Shown piece after piece: positions 1 to 11,135 of a DNA stretch of 64,000 nt. A program made the translations under genes and the position numbers. How positions within the stretch are numbered: position 1 is the first letter of the stretch; every line of letters starts with the position of its first letter. Source of the stretch: Microplitis mediator (taxonomy: Eukaryota; Arthropoda; Insecta; Hymenoptera; Braconidae). The notes beneath the pieces are model-generated. The model was given only the letters and a program-made list of their open reading frames with translations, was not told the DNA's origin and ran no database searches. The stretch covers positions 4,092,001-4,156,000 of the forward strand of contig NC_079978.1 in NCBI RefSeq assembly GCF_029852145.1, written 5' to 3'.

Positions 1-245
1 CTATCATTATAGGAATGGTTCCTATGATTATAGCAATGGTTCCTATATTTTATAGGAATCATTCCCATAAATTATTGGATCGATTCCCATACCATTATGG
101 GAATGGCTCCCACAATGGTATGGAAACTATTTCCATACTATTATGGGAACTATTTCCATGTATCATGGAAACCATCCCTATAATAGTATGGGTACAATTC
201 CTAAACCATTATGGAAACTATTCCCATAATGCATAGCAAAACTTC
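1..245. repeat. Degenerate palindromic satellite-like repeat, cut by the left edge
   Basis: Variants of a short palindromic unit (TTCCCATAATNNTATGGGAA-like) recur about every 25-30 bases in alternating orientation. The array fades near 245 and runs off the left edge. The apparent reading frame across it is a by-product of the repeat and has no protein character. Confidence 0.6.
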
Positions 246-2178
246 CCATAATTTTCTTTCCGTATACTTAATTCTATTTATAAAAATAAATTTACTTGCA
301 ATCATATGAAATATCGAAAATTTTCTTTATTCAACCAACGTCATTTGAATATTTTTTATTTCTCATTAAAATTAGTGAATCAGTCGAATAAAATGTCAAG
401 TTATACAATTTTATATCGTGATACAATAAATTGAACTTTTGATATTTTATTTTTAACTTAAAATGTGAACATCAAAGAATAAATCTCTGACATTTGATTA
501 TTCATTTTATTCATAATACTTTTTATTACTATCTATAGAATATTTTCTGATCTCGAAAAATATTAAAATTAAAATCATTGAAATATTAAACCCTGGAGTA
601 ACTTATTTATCGGAATGTCTGTGGTTAAAGGTAAGAAAAAAAAGTAAAATATGATAAACTGAAAAAAACCGGAAATAGAAAATAATATTAACCGTGGCAT
701 CAAAGCTTGAAAAATGTCAGCATTCATGAGCTTGGTATTGAAGCGAGTCCTTGAGGGAAGGGTAAGTGCTAAAAAATTCGATTCATTTACAAACGAACTA
801 AGTTTATAAACTCGGTGATCAGATTAAACTGGAACTTGAGGGCAGCTGAGGATTCCACAGACACTGCTACGTGATACAACATGGCATTAACTTAAAGCTC
901 TTGGGGATGATAATAATGATGATGAGGATGACGATGATGATAAAAGAGACTGGAATAACTGCTAGAGACCTGAGGCGACAGAAAATGTAATACAAGACAA
1001 GAGGTAGAAGCAGTTGAAAACGGAAACAGCCCTTTCTTCCCTTCCAACCTCTCTTAGACCCACGCAGCAGCATCTATCCAAAGCCAAGAAGAAAAAAATT
1101 AAACGCTAAAACGGAAAACTTAATTCTCCCAGTGGGATACTGACGAAGAAGTACCGCCGAGCGTTCGTCTGATTTCAAAGTACCGAGCTCTAAAATATGC
1201 GCTTTAATTTGCAATTTAATTGAAGGCTACAAGAGGAAAGCCAAGAGAAATAAAAAAAGCAGCATTGGGAAACGTTAGAGAGCTTTTTATTATTTCCACT
1301 CGAATAATGCATCGACCATTATCTATTCTGCTATTTGTTTTTCCTTATTCACTGCTTCTCTGCTACACATTACCGTTGGTTGTAAAAAAATATATATATA
1401 TTATATAACCTTGTGGTTATAACGACGTACGAATGAGGTTAGTCGTTACGAAGAGCACGAAGAGTAATTAAAACGGATTACCGCAAGACGTTAATTCTTA
1501 ACGAAAAACAACTCGCCTATTTCAAAGCAGTGCAGTCATATACACATGGTCAAATATGCACGACCAAGAGGGTAAAGTTAAATCTACTTCCGAGTGGCAC
1601 TGACGTCGTCGTTATACCGACGTTGAGTCGCATTATATAGTGAACTCTCATGATACAGCCGTAACTGGCTTTAATTGTGCTACCACCTGTTTTGTTGTCA
1701 TGAATGCACTGGCCATACTGCTGGAATACCGCACTGTCGACCATTTACTGTTTATGTCCACTGCTCTGTGTGTTTTCTATACATCTATATACATATCTGT
1801 GCGCTAGTTTTTATGCAGCCTTATCATACTTGGGTCTTGTATTCATTTTCAGTTTTTTTGTCGAGCACTATTTTCATTATCTTTACTTTATTTTTTTACT
1901 ATTACGTCAGTATCAGAATTTTTCAATATTCATCAACTTTTTTAAACTTGAATATGTCAACGACATAGTTCTTGTAGTATAAAAAATTAAAAAACGAAAG
2001 AACAGAGTTAGTTTTGCAGAGAATCGAACTTTAAACTCAATATTTAGTGCCTCGAGGTTTTTAAATATTAATTAAAATTTAACTATAAAGTAAAATTAGT
2101 TAGTCTTTTAAATATAACTTCGGTTTTAAGATAGGCGGCTTAAAAAAAAGATATGATGACAATAAATAATATATTGTT
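246..2178. other. Noncoding AT-rich host DNA
   Basis: No supported gene. It contains short homopolymers and a GAT-rich microsatellite near 905-945. Open frames are short, low in complexity and lack domain character. Confidence 0.5.
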
Positions 2179-2179
2179 A

Positions 2180-2709
2180 CACTGTAAAAAATCACAGGGG
2201 TAAGTCCAAGCAGTGTAGGTGTTAAAATTTTTGGTGTTAAATTTACCCCCGAAAGCGGTGTGAAAATGACGCCGCCGCCGGTGTAAATATTCTTCACCGG
2301 TGTTAAATGAAATTTTCTGGTGTTAAAATATTTCACTATGGGAATGTGTGCGTTTGTGTGAGTGTGTGTGCGCTCATGTGTATGCGCGTGTGCGCTCGCG
2401 TGTATGCGCGTGTGCGCTCGCGTGTGCACGTGAGCTCACGTGCGCGAGTTCTCGTGTGTGAGCTCATGTCTGTGAGCTCACGTGTGTGCGTGTGTGCACT
2501 CGTGAATTCATGTGTGTGTGTGTGTGTCAAGATATTTTTGCCGTTTTATAAGCTTTCCAAAGATAATACTCTGAGCGGACGCAGTTTACCCGCTTTAACA
2601 CCGGTATTTTTAACACCGGTGAATTACTCCTCCTACACCGGTGTAATTTTATTTTAACACCGGGCGGAGTTAAAATGAGTCCATTTTTAACACCGCTCTT
2701 TTTACAGTG
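2180..2709. mobile_element. TA-inserting MITE, copy 1 (CACTGTAAAAA family)
   Basis: The ends are CACTGTAAAAA and TTTTTACAGTG, with TA on both sides, as expected for a Tc1/mariner-type target duplication. The interior is rich in GGTGTTAAA and CACCGGTG motifs. Copies lie at 43289-43763 (opposite orientation) and 58600-59240. No transposase is present, so it is non-autonomous. This copy carries a long GT/GC tract not seen in the other two. Superfamily is inferred only from the TA target. Confidence 0.75.
2343..2528. repeat. Alternating purine-pyrimidine (GT/GC) minisatellite
   Basis: About 185 bases of nearly uninterrupted alternating purine and pyrimidine, mixing GTGT, GCGC and CACGTGAGCTCACGTG-type palindromes. 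Such tracts favour Z-DNA. The cysteine/valine- and histidine/threonine-rich open frames on the two strands are repeat artefacts. Confidence 0.8.
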
Positions 2710-2711
2710 TA

Positions 2712-5123
2712 AAAGTGTTTTGTAAACACAATAGTCAGTTATACAATTATTGTCTGTAATAACTGCAATTTTCCGTTATTGTTATCAACATTACAAAGAT
2801 AATATTTATTTTGTTTTTAAAGTATTATTAAGAAGATTGAATCGACGGTAGAATTGAGTTTGTTATATAATATCATTACGTGATAACAGCAAGAGGAAAT
2901 TATACGCTTTCACCATGCCATCAGCTACACCAACTAGGGTGAGGTGCTCTGCTCAGCAGACGTAGTTTGTGTTTCTCACTTGTCTTCGTAAGAACACTAC
3001 ACCTTACACCGTTCATCCCCCAGCCAAGACGCTCTTGCTGTTGCTAAATATATGTACATATAACTTTAAATGTTATAAGAAGACGCAATTCCTCTTGGTC
3101 TCGGGCATTGGCGGGCAAACAAGGCCGCCGTGAGAAGCTTTATGCCTGGCCGCGAATAAATAGCGCAATTAGCACTGCACAATTTATTCTAATTACACCA
3201 CGGTAATTATTATCTCGGCTTAAGGGTTTTCTCGTAGCCGCCCTAACCAGTCGACCCCTTTTCCGCTGGGGGTTTATCGTCGTCGTCATTGCCCTTGGGT
3301 ATAATCGTTCCGTGCAACTAGCTGCTGCTGCTCTGATGCTGGCGGGTGCACCATTTCGCTCAGCCGCGCGTGACAAAATTGACCGCATTGTTCTGGTACT
3401 ATACAAATTCAACCAACTGATGGAAAATATTGAAACCCGTGTAAACAAAAGCTCCACTAAATTATTATTTTGGCTTATAATTTATGAATATTTTTTTTTT
3501 TATATACAAAAAGTTTTTAATAAATATATATATGAAAGAATAGTCAGAATGTTCGTTGTGTAACATTTATATATTTTTATAATTTTTTACGTGAAATTTT
3601 TTTTTAGATCGTTTTTACGGTTGGCTATTTTTCTGAGTGAAGTATTATATTCGTAGGATGAGAATGCGTTCTATAAAAGCCAGCCTCTGACTCGGAGGGG
3701 AAAGTGCAGACGTGTCCGGAAAAAAAAATCTCACTCAACGTCCGCGTACAAACCGGCCCGGAATAATAATTCGAATACGGGGCTAAAGCTCGTGTACTAT
3801 TCACTGAAAAAGAGCCGAGCAAGTGAGCAAAAGAGAAAAGAGAGTTAGGTAAGCGTGATCGTAGCAAAAAGTCACTGACGAAGAGTATAGAAACGACAGG
3901 ACGATTTTCTCTTGGATCGTACAACGAAAGACTTCCGTCCTTTGCACGCTCGAAAAAACTGAGGAACGTTCTTATATTCTTTGCTGGTGGCGAAAGTGAA
4001 AGAATGAAAGATAAAATGATAAAATATATATTTTTTTCCAAAATACAATAAAATTTAAAAAAAGATTAGAATGATGATCCTCAGACTGAAAAAATTTCAC
4101 GCCGAGTTCATCTCAACTCATGTCATATTCGTAAAAAAAAACTCCGGAACAAAAAATATAATGACAACTGACAAGCGGCGTGAAAATAATTTTAAATGAC
4201 TCGCCAATTTATACGAGCTGCAATAAAAATAAAAAAAAAACCTGCGATAGATTTCTTTTTTTAAATTTAAGAATAAAAAAAAATATAATTGACACGTGAC
4301 TGCGACTGCAGACAAGACATCATTAATACTTGAAAAGTCAGAGCTTTTTTACAAGTGATTTAACAGGAATCATTACAATCACGTCGTTATCTCTTTTAAT
4401 GACTGAGAATATTGAGCCATCGTAACATTTTTATCCCTATGCATCACCATCGTAGAATACTAACACCTTCATACTCATCATTTTCTCCTTTTCTTCTTTT
4501 CCTTCCTTTTTTCGCATTCTTACAATGCCCACCATAAATTCACCTTTCGTCGAATAAATTTATTTCACGTTGTTGTATACTTCCATATTTTTCTTTTCAT
4601 TTTTATTCATCTATTTTATTTTATTTTTTTTTTTTCAATACCGTAAGATACTTTTTTTTCTTTATATATATATATATATATATTTTTTTTTTTTACCCAT
4701 TTTTATTGCTAACCAACGACGACGATTTTGTACTGTTATCAACGCTCGATGTTTAAAATAATTTTCCCGGCAATTTTCACGCTTTTTGATCCGTATAGAG
4801 AGTAATCGCTGTTGAATATCGACTAGAATACTAAATACTCGAGCTTATTTTTATTTTACATTTTCTGTTCACTCATCACAAAAAAAAGTTCTATTCAAAA
4901 ACAATTTACCAACTATTCCGTAAAAACGACCAATAAATTAGAGTGACATCTACATTAGGGAATCTCAGCTATTAACATCCAGCGATCCATAACCTGAAGA
5001 TTATATCTCGAAACTTCAATTAGGCTAATATCGTAGAGCATAGTGACTAGACGTTTGAACCTTCGCCCCGTAAATTTCCTCAACGATGGCTCTGGAAGCT
5101 AGGAGCGATAACGCCAAGCTTAC
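2712..5123. other. Noncoding host DNA
   Basis: No supported gene. A less AT-rich patch at about 2930-3380 could be a conserved noncoding element or an untranslated exon, but no frame is convincing. A (TA)n tract lies near 4663-4681. Confidence 0.45.
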
Positions 5124-5337
5124 CTAATGCTTCGGATATCAAAGCCGTATCGAGGTGTATATGCGTATCCGGTGCTTCTCCTGTCGATGGCATTGATGTC
5201 GTCATCAAGCGGAGCTTAATTTCTATAGCTTCATCGTGTGCTCTGCATGGTATAGTCTCGCCCCCGTATCGCAAAATCGCTGTCAGTGAAGACACCAACG
5301 CTCCATCTACAATCGTCCCAGATAACACATCTTCCAG
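5124..5337 (-). CDS. Candidate internal coding exon, gene unrecognised
   Basis: This 214-base stretch is less AT-rich than its surroundings. It is open in one frame and flanked by splice-like sites: a CAG acceptor before 5337 and a strong TTAG|GTAAGC donor after 5124. It would start in phase 0 and end in phase 1, encoding about 71 residues beginning LEDVLSGTIVDGAL. I do not recognise the family and find no neighbouring exon of the same gene in the window. It could be a real exon, a decayed gene fragment or chance; base composition and the good donor argue for coding. Confidence 0.35.
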
Positions 5338-7298
5338 CTGATGTACCCTCTATCTAAACAGTATACCAATAACCAAATTCTCTCGAGCACCGCATGAAAT
5401 ACTCTACTACATATTTTTTTATCCCACTTAAAAAATACCCGTTTGTCATCAGCATAAACCGAACGATCACACGAACGGACGCACGGGCGCATAAAAAAAA
5501 AGAATCGAATAAATGCACGTACGTGCATACATAGATATGAACAAGCGAATTGCCAATATATATATATATACATACTCAGGTGTAAATGTATTTATATACG
5601 TCTGACACAGAAGCTAATCCCATCACGTATCTATACACACCCAACAATGAAATGGTAACGACACCAAGAGAGAGAACAGTGAATAACGTAGCTGAATGCG
5701 TTCGTATCACTTGCGGATTTGCGCATCGAGGGTTTTGAACACTAGCACCGTTTATAACACCAACACACACACACTAAAATAATACATGTATAAAATGTAT
5801 AAATGTATAGGGAGTACATATGCAAATTCATTTTACCTGTGTATTATAGCGAAACAATGTTTAAGCATATATAGAGGTCACTACTGATGATCCGCGTAAA
5901 TGGCTCTCGCATAGCTTCATATATTTACTCTCTATATTCGAACCTACTATTGCAGTTAGTAGAACTACGTTCAAATACAACTCAAGTACAAGCTTTCATA
6001 CACCAAGCATGCAGTAGGTATACCGTAGTGGCCTTGTTACCATTTCTCTCAAGTAGTTTTCGAACGCAGTAGTCAGAGTACTGCTGCAGTCTGCCTTGAT
6101 ATTTGCGCCTGCATATGCTCGAGGATATCAACGGCGATGTACCTGTAGTAATGCGTATATAAGCTCGTAAAGAAGATTGAATTTATATAAGCTCTTAACA
6201 ACAAGAACATAAATTATCATGTTATTGTGACAATTAGGTGCATGTTTTAATGCCGCTCTACCAACCCTGACACATCAATTTTTCATGATTCATTTGGTTT
6301 AATCGGCCAGGATATAATTTCCGCGTGTGACCGCCTACTCGACTATAAATTGAAATTTCATCGACCCATTCGCACCCATTTATTTGTAAAACAAAAACCC
6401 TGTACAATTTATACATATAAATATATTTATAGATATATTTATAAATTGAATTGCTGAAATCCATTGATGCGGCAACAATTAAAATGTTTATTGAAATTGT
6501 GCAGACAATTGTTTTCTGGATTACAATTGCTCTAAAATATTAAAACACTTTTTTTTTGCTGAATAACAAAAAAAAAAAAATTGTATAGTTATTCAAGTGA
6601 CTGCGGTCTAGTAATTCCACAGAAATTCTTAGAATGAATAACGTCTTTTTAGGCTCATTGAGACGACGATTGCGTCGAATAACTAATGGTAAGAGAATGG
6701 AGGAATATATAATATAGTTATATAGCAATACATATATATATATATATGAATGCAACAATATCATGGTAATTTGTTATTCAAATGGGAAACGAAACAAGCG
6801 CACATCAGGAAGAGTCGTTTGTTCTGCTTTAGTTTGTACCAGAAATTCTGACAATGTTGGCAGCTCTTTTGCCTCTGAAAGCTCTTTAAAGCTGGTATCT
6901 GTACTATGACGTTCATATGCCCTCTGTCTTTCTTTTATTACTTTTACTTATTTTTATTTATGCTTCTCTACCTCGTGGTTGCATATGTATTTTAGCATCT
7001 GTGGTTTCTCTATTCTTCTCGCGGCAGAATGAAGAGTATATATATTTATTAATCTTTTCTCATACAAATGGTAACATTCTCGACCGCGTAGGCATGCTGG
7101 TGTTTTCAACGTCAGCACACATGTCACTCATTTTCTCGTGTTACACTTGCATTACATCAGTGGATTGTTGCTGAAACTGTTGTGGTCAGATTTCAATGTC
7201 AAGCTTCCCGCTGTGAGACCATGGCAGAGAAGTGCATTCAGCTTAAGCCACGCGTTAGATCACGTATATGTATATACATATATATATAATAGTACTTG
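5338..7298. other. Noncoding host DNA flanking the Polinton
   Basis: No supported gene. (TA)n and ATAC-type microsatellites are frequent, for example near 5560, 6730 and 7270-7288. The Polinton is inserted just beyond such a TA-rich tract. Confidence 0.5.
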
Positions 7299-7304
7299 CA
7301 TATA
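7299..7304. repeat. Target-site duplication, left copy (CATATA)
   Basis: CATATA directly precedes the left terminal AG and is repeated exactly at 24722-24727 after the right terminal CT. Six bases is the duplication length known for Polintons. Confidence 0.9.
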
Positions 7305-7503
7305 AGTAGATAAACAGGGGGAGTTCTGCTCCCCGATAATATAGAGATCTGCTTTACCGACCTCGGGTTCGTGTTTATGTTAAACTGTTTTACCTAGGCT
7401 AGTACTTGTGGTCGATAATGTAGATGGGTCTGTTTTACCGACATCACCTTCGAGCTTATCTAGGGCCTTGTTGACATCCGATTGATGCTAATTGTAGAAC
7501 ATT
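7305..7503 (+). repeat. Left terminal inverted repeat of the Polinton
   Basis: It matches the reverse complement of 24523-24721 with only a handful of substitutions and diverges abruptly after the GAACATT position. Inside it, a module GATAAT(A/G)TAGA...TCTG(C/T)TTTACCGAC occurs twice about 100 bp apart, which suggests repeated protein-binding sites. Near the tip, GGGGAGTTCTGCTCCCC forms a near-perfect hairpin. Confidence 0.93.
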
Positions 7504-8190
7504 CGATCAAAAATATCGATTAATCTGGAATCATTAGGATGTCCATCGATAAGTAAATTACCTTAGATTGCACATTTGATACAGCACCATGAAAATGAAC
7601 ACAGTGAAATATTGTACGATGATTATCACTGTTCTATGGAAAATGTTCAGCGATTCAAAATCTGGTTTATGGAAAATTACTCACGCGAAATTTAATTTTT
7701 TCTTCAGAATTTATTTTTAAAAAGAAATCTGATCTAGTTCTATCAAAGTCGCATTATTCGGCATATGACTAACGATGTTGATTTAAAAAACTTCGCAGCA
7801 ATGTAACTAAAAACGTCGATTTCTTTTATAATCAGTTTTGTAATTAAATACTCCTGAGTCAAAGATAATTATAAGAAAACAGAACTATTGTGCAATATTG
7901 TGCAATACTCAAAATTTTGGAAAAAAATTTTGATTTTCTAAAATAATGAAGAACAATTAAATCTTACAACTTTTAGAAAACAATTAAAATTCAAACGACG
8001 TTTTGAAATCTTAAAAAGCATAAAAAAACATCTAACAATGAATCGTAGTAGTTTAAATACCAAACCTCCTTATCTGTGCAACAAGATCCCAATAAACATA
8101 TGTAAGTGCGCCATTCAGAGATTTGTAGTTTTATTTTCACATGGATGTGCACATCGATTGTCACTTGCAAAAAGTGTGACAGTATTTTGT
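7504..8190. other. Polinton left subterminal noncoding region
   Basis: AT-rich with no supported gene. It lies between the left terminal repeat and the first promoter. A repeated TATTGTGCAA motif occurs near 7888-7908. The antisense and sense frames around 7991-8242 have no protein character. Confidence 0.5.
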
Positions 8191-8194
8191 GATC

Positions 8195-8215
8195 TATATA
8201 AAACAGCGTCAGAGG
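8195..8215 (+). promoter_or_regulatory. Core promoter of the leftmost Polinton gene
   Basis: TATATAAA at 8195-8202 is followed within about 15 bases by a TCAG-containing initiator-like sequence. It precedes the leader exon, the intron donor at 8324 and the coding exon. The imperfect inverted pair TGTCAC/GTGTGACA lies just upstream (about 8159-8181). Confidence 0.45.
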
Positions 8216-8323
8216 ACCAACAGTCAATTTGAATTGTGTCAACGGAGCAAGTGATTGTGATTATTAATTTTGTGCTATATAACTATTGCGGACTTTGTTT
8301 TTTTTTTTTTTTTTAAAAACTAG

Positions 8324-8679
8324 GTAAGAAGTGTTTTTATTAAATTTGACAGTGAATTCAGTGGACAGTTGTCAATTTTTTTCATTTTTTAATTAATAAA
8401 TTAAATGTTAATAGAAAATAATTTTTAAAAATACCTATGAAAATCAGTGGACAGTTGATAATTTTTTATTTCCAAATTAATAAATTAAATACTAATTAAT
8501 ATTAAATAATTTTCTATTGATATAGAATTTAATAATTGCAAATTAAAAATTTTAAATATTATCAGCTGTCTACTGAGTTCACTATCATAAATAAACATAG
8601 TTTTGTTAATTTATTCAAAAAATGAATAAATAATAATCATTTATTTTTTTTTTAAATCTTTCATTTGATTTTTTGACAG
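8324..8679 (+). other. Probable 5'-UTR intron with a large internal inverted repeat
   Basis: The donor is TAG|GTAAGAAG at 8324. The acceptor is a T-rich tract ending TTTTGACAG at 8679, only 8 bases before the ATG. Inside, an approximately 27-bp arm starting near 8349 (CAGTGAATTCAGTGGACAG) pairs imperfectly with one ending near 8586 (GTCTACTGAGTTCACT). A further direct copy of CAGTGGACAGTTG lies at about 8444. Confidence 0.5.
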
Positions 8680-8687
8680 AATTTTCA

Positions 8688-9002
8688 ATGGCTATTCCGG
8701 ATTTGAAAGTCGAACGAGTCGTAGCTCCTGCTGAGTGGGAAGATGAAGTTCCGATGTCTGTGCTGGCTGGGGTCATGAAAATGACTTTACAACGTCATTT
8801 TACTTTCTACGGGACCATTGAGGGTGCGACGCTGACGATTGCAAATATTCCAGCGAAATCAGTTCTACTGTCAGAGAAGGTAGTCTGGTTCAAAGCACTC
8901 GATGAAGCCTCAGAGCTTCCATACATCCGATCTCGCGATGCCCCGCACCGTATCGAAATCATCACCATTAGTGATGATGATGACAATACCGTTGACCATT
9001 AA
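8688..9002 (+). CDS. Small acidic-tailed Polinton protein with a SUMO-interaction-like motif
   Basis: A 104-residue protein of no family I recognise. I chose the ATG at 8688 because it is the first after a clear 3' splice site (8679) and because the upstream in-frame codon is only a TTG. The N-terminal part has conserved-looking tryptophans (in AEWEDEVP and VVWFKALDEA). The C-terminus (residues 88-99) runs RIEIITISDDDD: a hydrophobic I-x-I-I-x-I core followed by a serine and four aspartates. This is the layout of a phospho-regulated SUMO-interacting motif. It is the leftmost Polinton gene and has its own TATA promoter. A regulatory or host-interaction role is possible but is inference only. 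Confidence 0.6.
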   Translation: MAIPDLKVERVVAPAEWEDEVPMSVLAGVMKMTLQRHFTFYGTIEGATLTIANIPAKSVLLSEKVVWFKALDEASELPYIRSRDAPHRIEIITISDDDDNTVDH

Positions 9003-10053
9003 TTGATTTATTCGACATCAATAATGGTGATGTAAAAAATTTTACATGCATGCTTCAATTTTCAAAGTTATTATAAAATTAAAATATTCATAACTATATA
9101 TTCATATAAAAAGAAAAAAAAATTACCTTTATTATAATTTTCTATACATTATATCATTTTCTTTCAAAAATAATAAATAAAATATTTATAACTTTATATA
9201 TTTATCAAAAAATTTTACATGCATTATATTATGGTAAATTATTTTCATATGCAATTTATCATGTTTTAAAATATTTATAATTTCATATATTTATAAATAA
9301 ACTATGTAAAACAAAAAAATATTTTTGGTTTTTGTTAGTTATTAATAATTTCCTGTAACTCATTACATACGTGTTTAAGATATGTATAATAGTGTTGGGA
9401 TAGGTAAGTAAAAAATTATTATACATATATATTTTTCTCTGGTTGAATTCCTCTTTGATCAATCGTTCTTAATATACCCCACCATAGATATATTACTTCT
9501 GCTCATACGTTTCACCACCACTTCATCTAAGTTTCATTTAAAAATCACGTTGAAACATATATACATATGTTAAGTCAATGATTCTCGATTATCGATACAT
9601 TTCGATTATCATCATCATACCAGCTTTTAAAATACGTATTTTATTTGGATTAGAATAAATCATCTAAAGTAGTTTTTGTTTAATGATAATTGAAAAAATA
9701 TATTGTTTTTCTACTAGACATCAGAAATTAAATACATTATTATATAGTTTTATATGATAAAAACTAGTAAGTAATTAAAACAGTTTAATGATACTAGTTG
9801 ATTACTTTTATTTTTAAACTATTAAAGTAGTATCATCTCGTAACACTATTTTAAATTTAGTTTAAAAAATTTTTTTTATAAAATTTAATGAATTAAAAAT
9901 AGAAAAAACGAAATTTTTTAATTTTTATTGAAAATATTTATTGCATTTTAGAAATACATTGTAATAAAAATAATTATTAATAAGAAAAATATTTTTTTAT
10001 TTATTCTCTTTCGTTTACTTCTCATTTTAGAGTTTTGATGATGATAATGTAAT
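9003..10053. other. Polinton noncoding AT-rich stretch between convergent genes
   Basis: Very AT-rich, with no supported gene. AATAAA signals for the plus-strand gene occur near 9172. An inverted repeat pairing CTAGTAAGTAATTAAAACAG with AAACTATTAAAGTAGTA-like sequence lies around 9765-9835. TTTATTTATT near 9999 can serve as poly(A) signal for the minus-strand gene that follows. Confidence 0.5.
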
Positions 10054-10359
10054 TTATATTATTAGAAATTCAAATTCGTGATATTTTCCACCCAAGTAAC
10101 GCAGTCCGAGGTGGCCCTCTTTAGCAGATGAAGACATTTCTTGTAACTGCTGTTTCTTGTTTTCAAGTAAGCTTGTGGTAATTCGCGATGGTAAAAATAC
10201 GTTGAATTCATCGTTCACAGATACTAAAATGGCTTGTCCAAATTTAGCCTTGACAGACTTTATCTCAGTAATTTTTAAAATTTCATTCATCTCCAACTCA
10301 TTAATTTTTTTTGTTGGTAAAAAGTTTTCACAGCGACAGATTTTGTTAATTTGATCCAT
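10054..10359 (-). CDS. Small Polinton protein, possible nucleic-acid-binding
   Basis: A 101-residue protein starting at the first ATG (MDQINKICRCENFL). A longer frame reaches 10425 but would need a GTG start. The middle has a pattern of alternating hydrophobics with a KFGQAILVSV strand pair and VFLPSR, ending in YLGGKYHEFEF. From memory, short proteins with FG...FxVFLPxR and a C-terminal YxG are found in insect Polinton-type elements. The beta-rich pattern could suit an OB-fold DNA-binding protein, but I cannot show this. A TATA box (TTATAAAAAG) lies about 90 bases upstream on the same strand. Confidence 0.6.
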   Translation of the reverse strand: MDQINKICRCENFLPTKKINELEMNEILKITEIKSVKAKFGQAILVSVNDEFNVFLPSRITTSLLENKKQQLQEMSSSAKEGHLGLRYLGGKYHEFEFLII

Positions 10360-10445
10360 TTTTCTATCGATGTAGTGGAAATTTAATTCTAATATTTTTA
10401 ATTTACGAATTTCTTGAAAATACACACGATGATATGAAATGACTC

Positions 10446-10453
10446 TTTTTATA
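10446..10453 (-). promoter_or_regulatory. TATA box for the 101-residue gene
   Basis: On the minus strand TTATAAAA is followed by AGAGTCATTT, an initiator-like sequence. It lies about 90 bases before the chosen ATG. Confidence 0.45.
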
Positions 10454-10459
10454 AGTGAA

Positions 10460-11135
10460 TTATTTGAAACAATTAAAGGAAATATTATTTTATTTACTTT
10501 ATTTCAATCCACACTGAACTCATAGGATTATTATGAAAGAACTGATTAGTATAAGCGTGAGCCAGTGATTTTATAGTAAACTCCCCTCTACATAAATTAT
10601 TTTTTACGACGCAATTTTCAGAGGTGTTTGGCAAAACAGTTTATGGAAAATTTTTATAAAAATAAGACGCATTATGTCTGAAAAATTAAATTGTATCAGG
10701 CTATTGTTTTTTTTTAGCGGAGAATATCAAGTAGAGTTAATCAATAACATTTGTTTTTAAGATAGTGGAATATTTTTTAGGCTCTTAAGATTACCTCTAT
10801 AACTCACTTTATAAAAAATTTTTTTTGAAAAATATGCTGCGCAGTTTAAAAAACAATTCTTATTGAATGATAAACTGTGTTTCATAGTTAAATATCGAAT
10901 GAAAATTCTTGAAATTGATTTAGCACTATTCATTCTTCGAAAACACCACTATCTATGATATTAATTTTCTGTAAATATTTTAGTCATCAAATTCCGATGT
11001 TATAAAAAAATTAATTCCTAAAACTAATTTGATTATTATTATTCATTTTTGATAACTTAAAACTCTTTAAAAAAAAAATAAACTTATTGTAAGTAATAAA
11101 AAAACATGAATTTTTTTTTTAAAAAGATATTTTAT
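10460..11135. other. Polinton intergenic region, AT-rich
   Basis: No supported gene. Its right end carries several minus-strand AATAAA copies around 11130-11148 that overlap the stop codon of the next gene. Confidence 0.45.

Noticed and set aside
2100..2657. Long open frames on both strands over the GT/GC tract
   Set aside because: The translations are Val/Cys or Thr/His repeats produced by the minisatellite.
3140..3457. Minus-strand frame in a GC-richer patch
   Set aside because: No motif and no good splice junctions; may be a conserved noncoding element.
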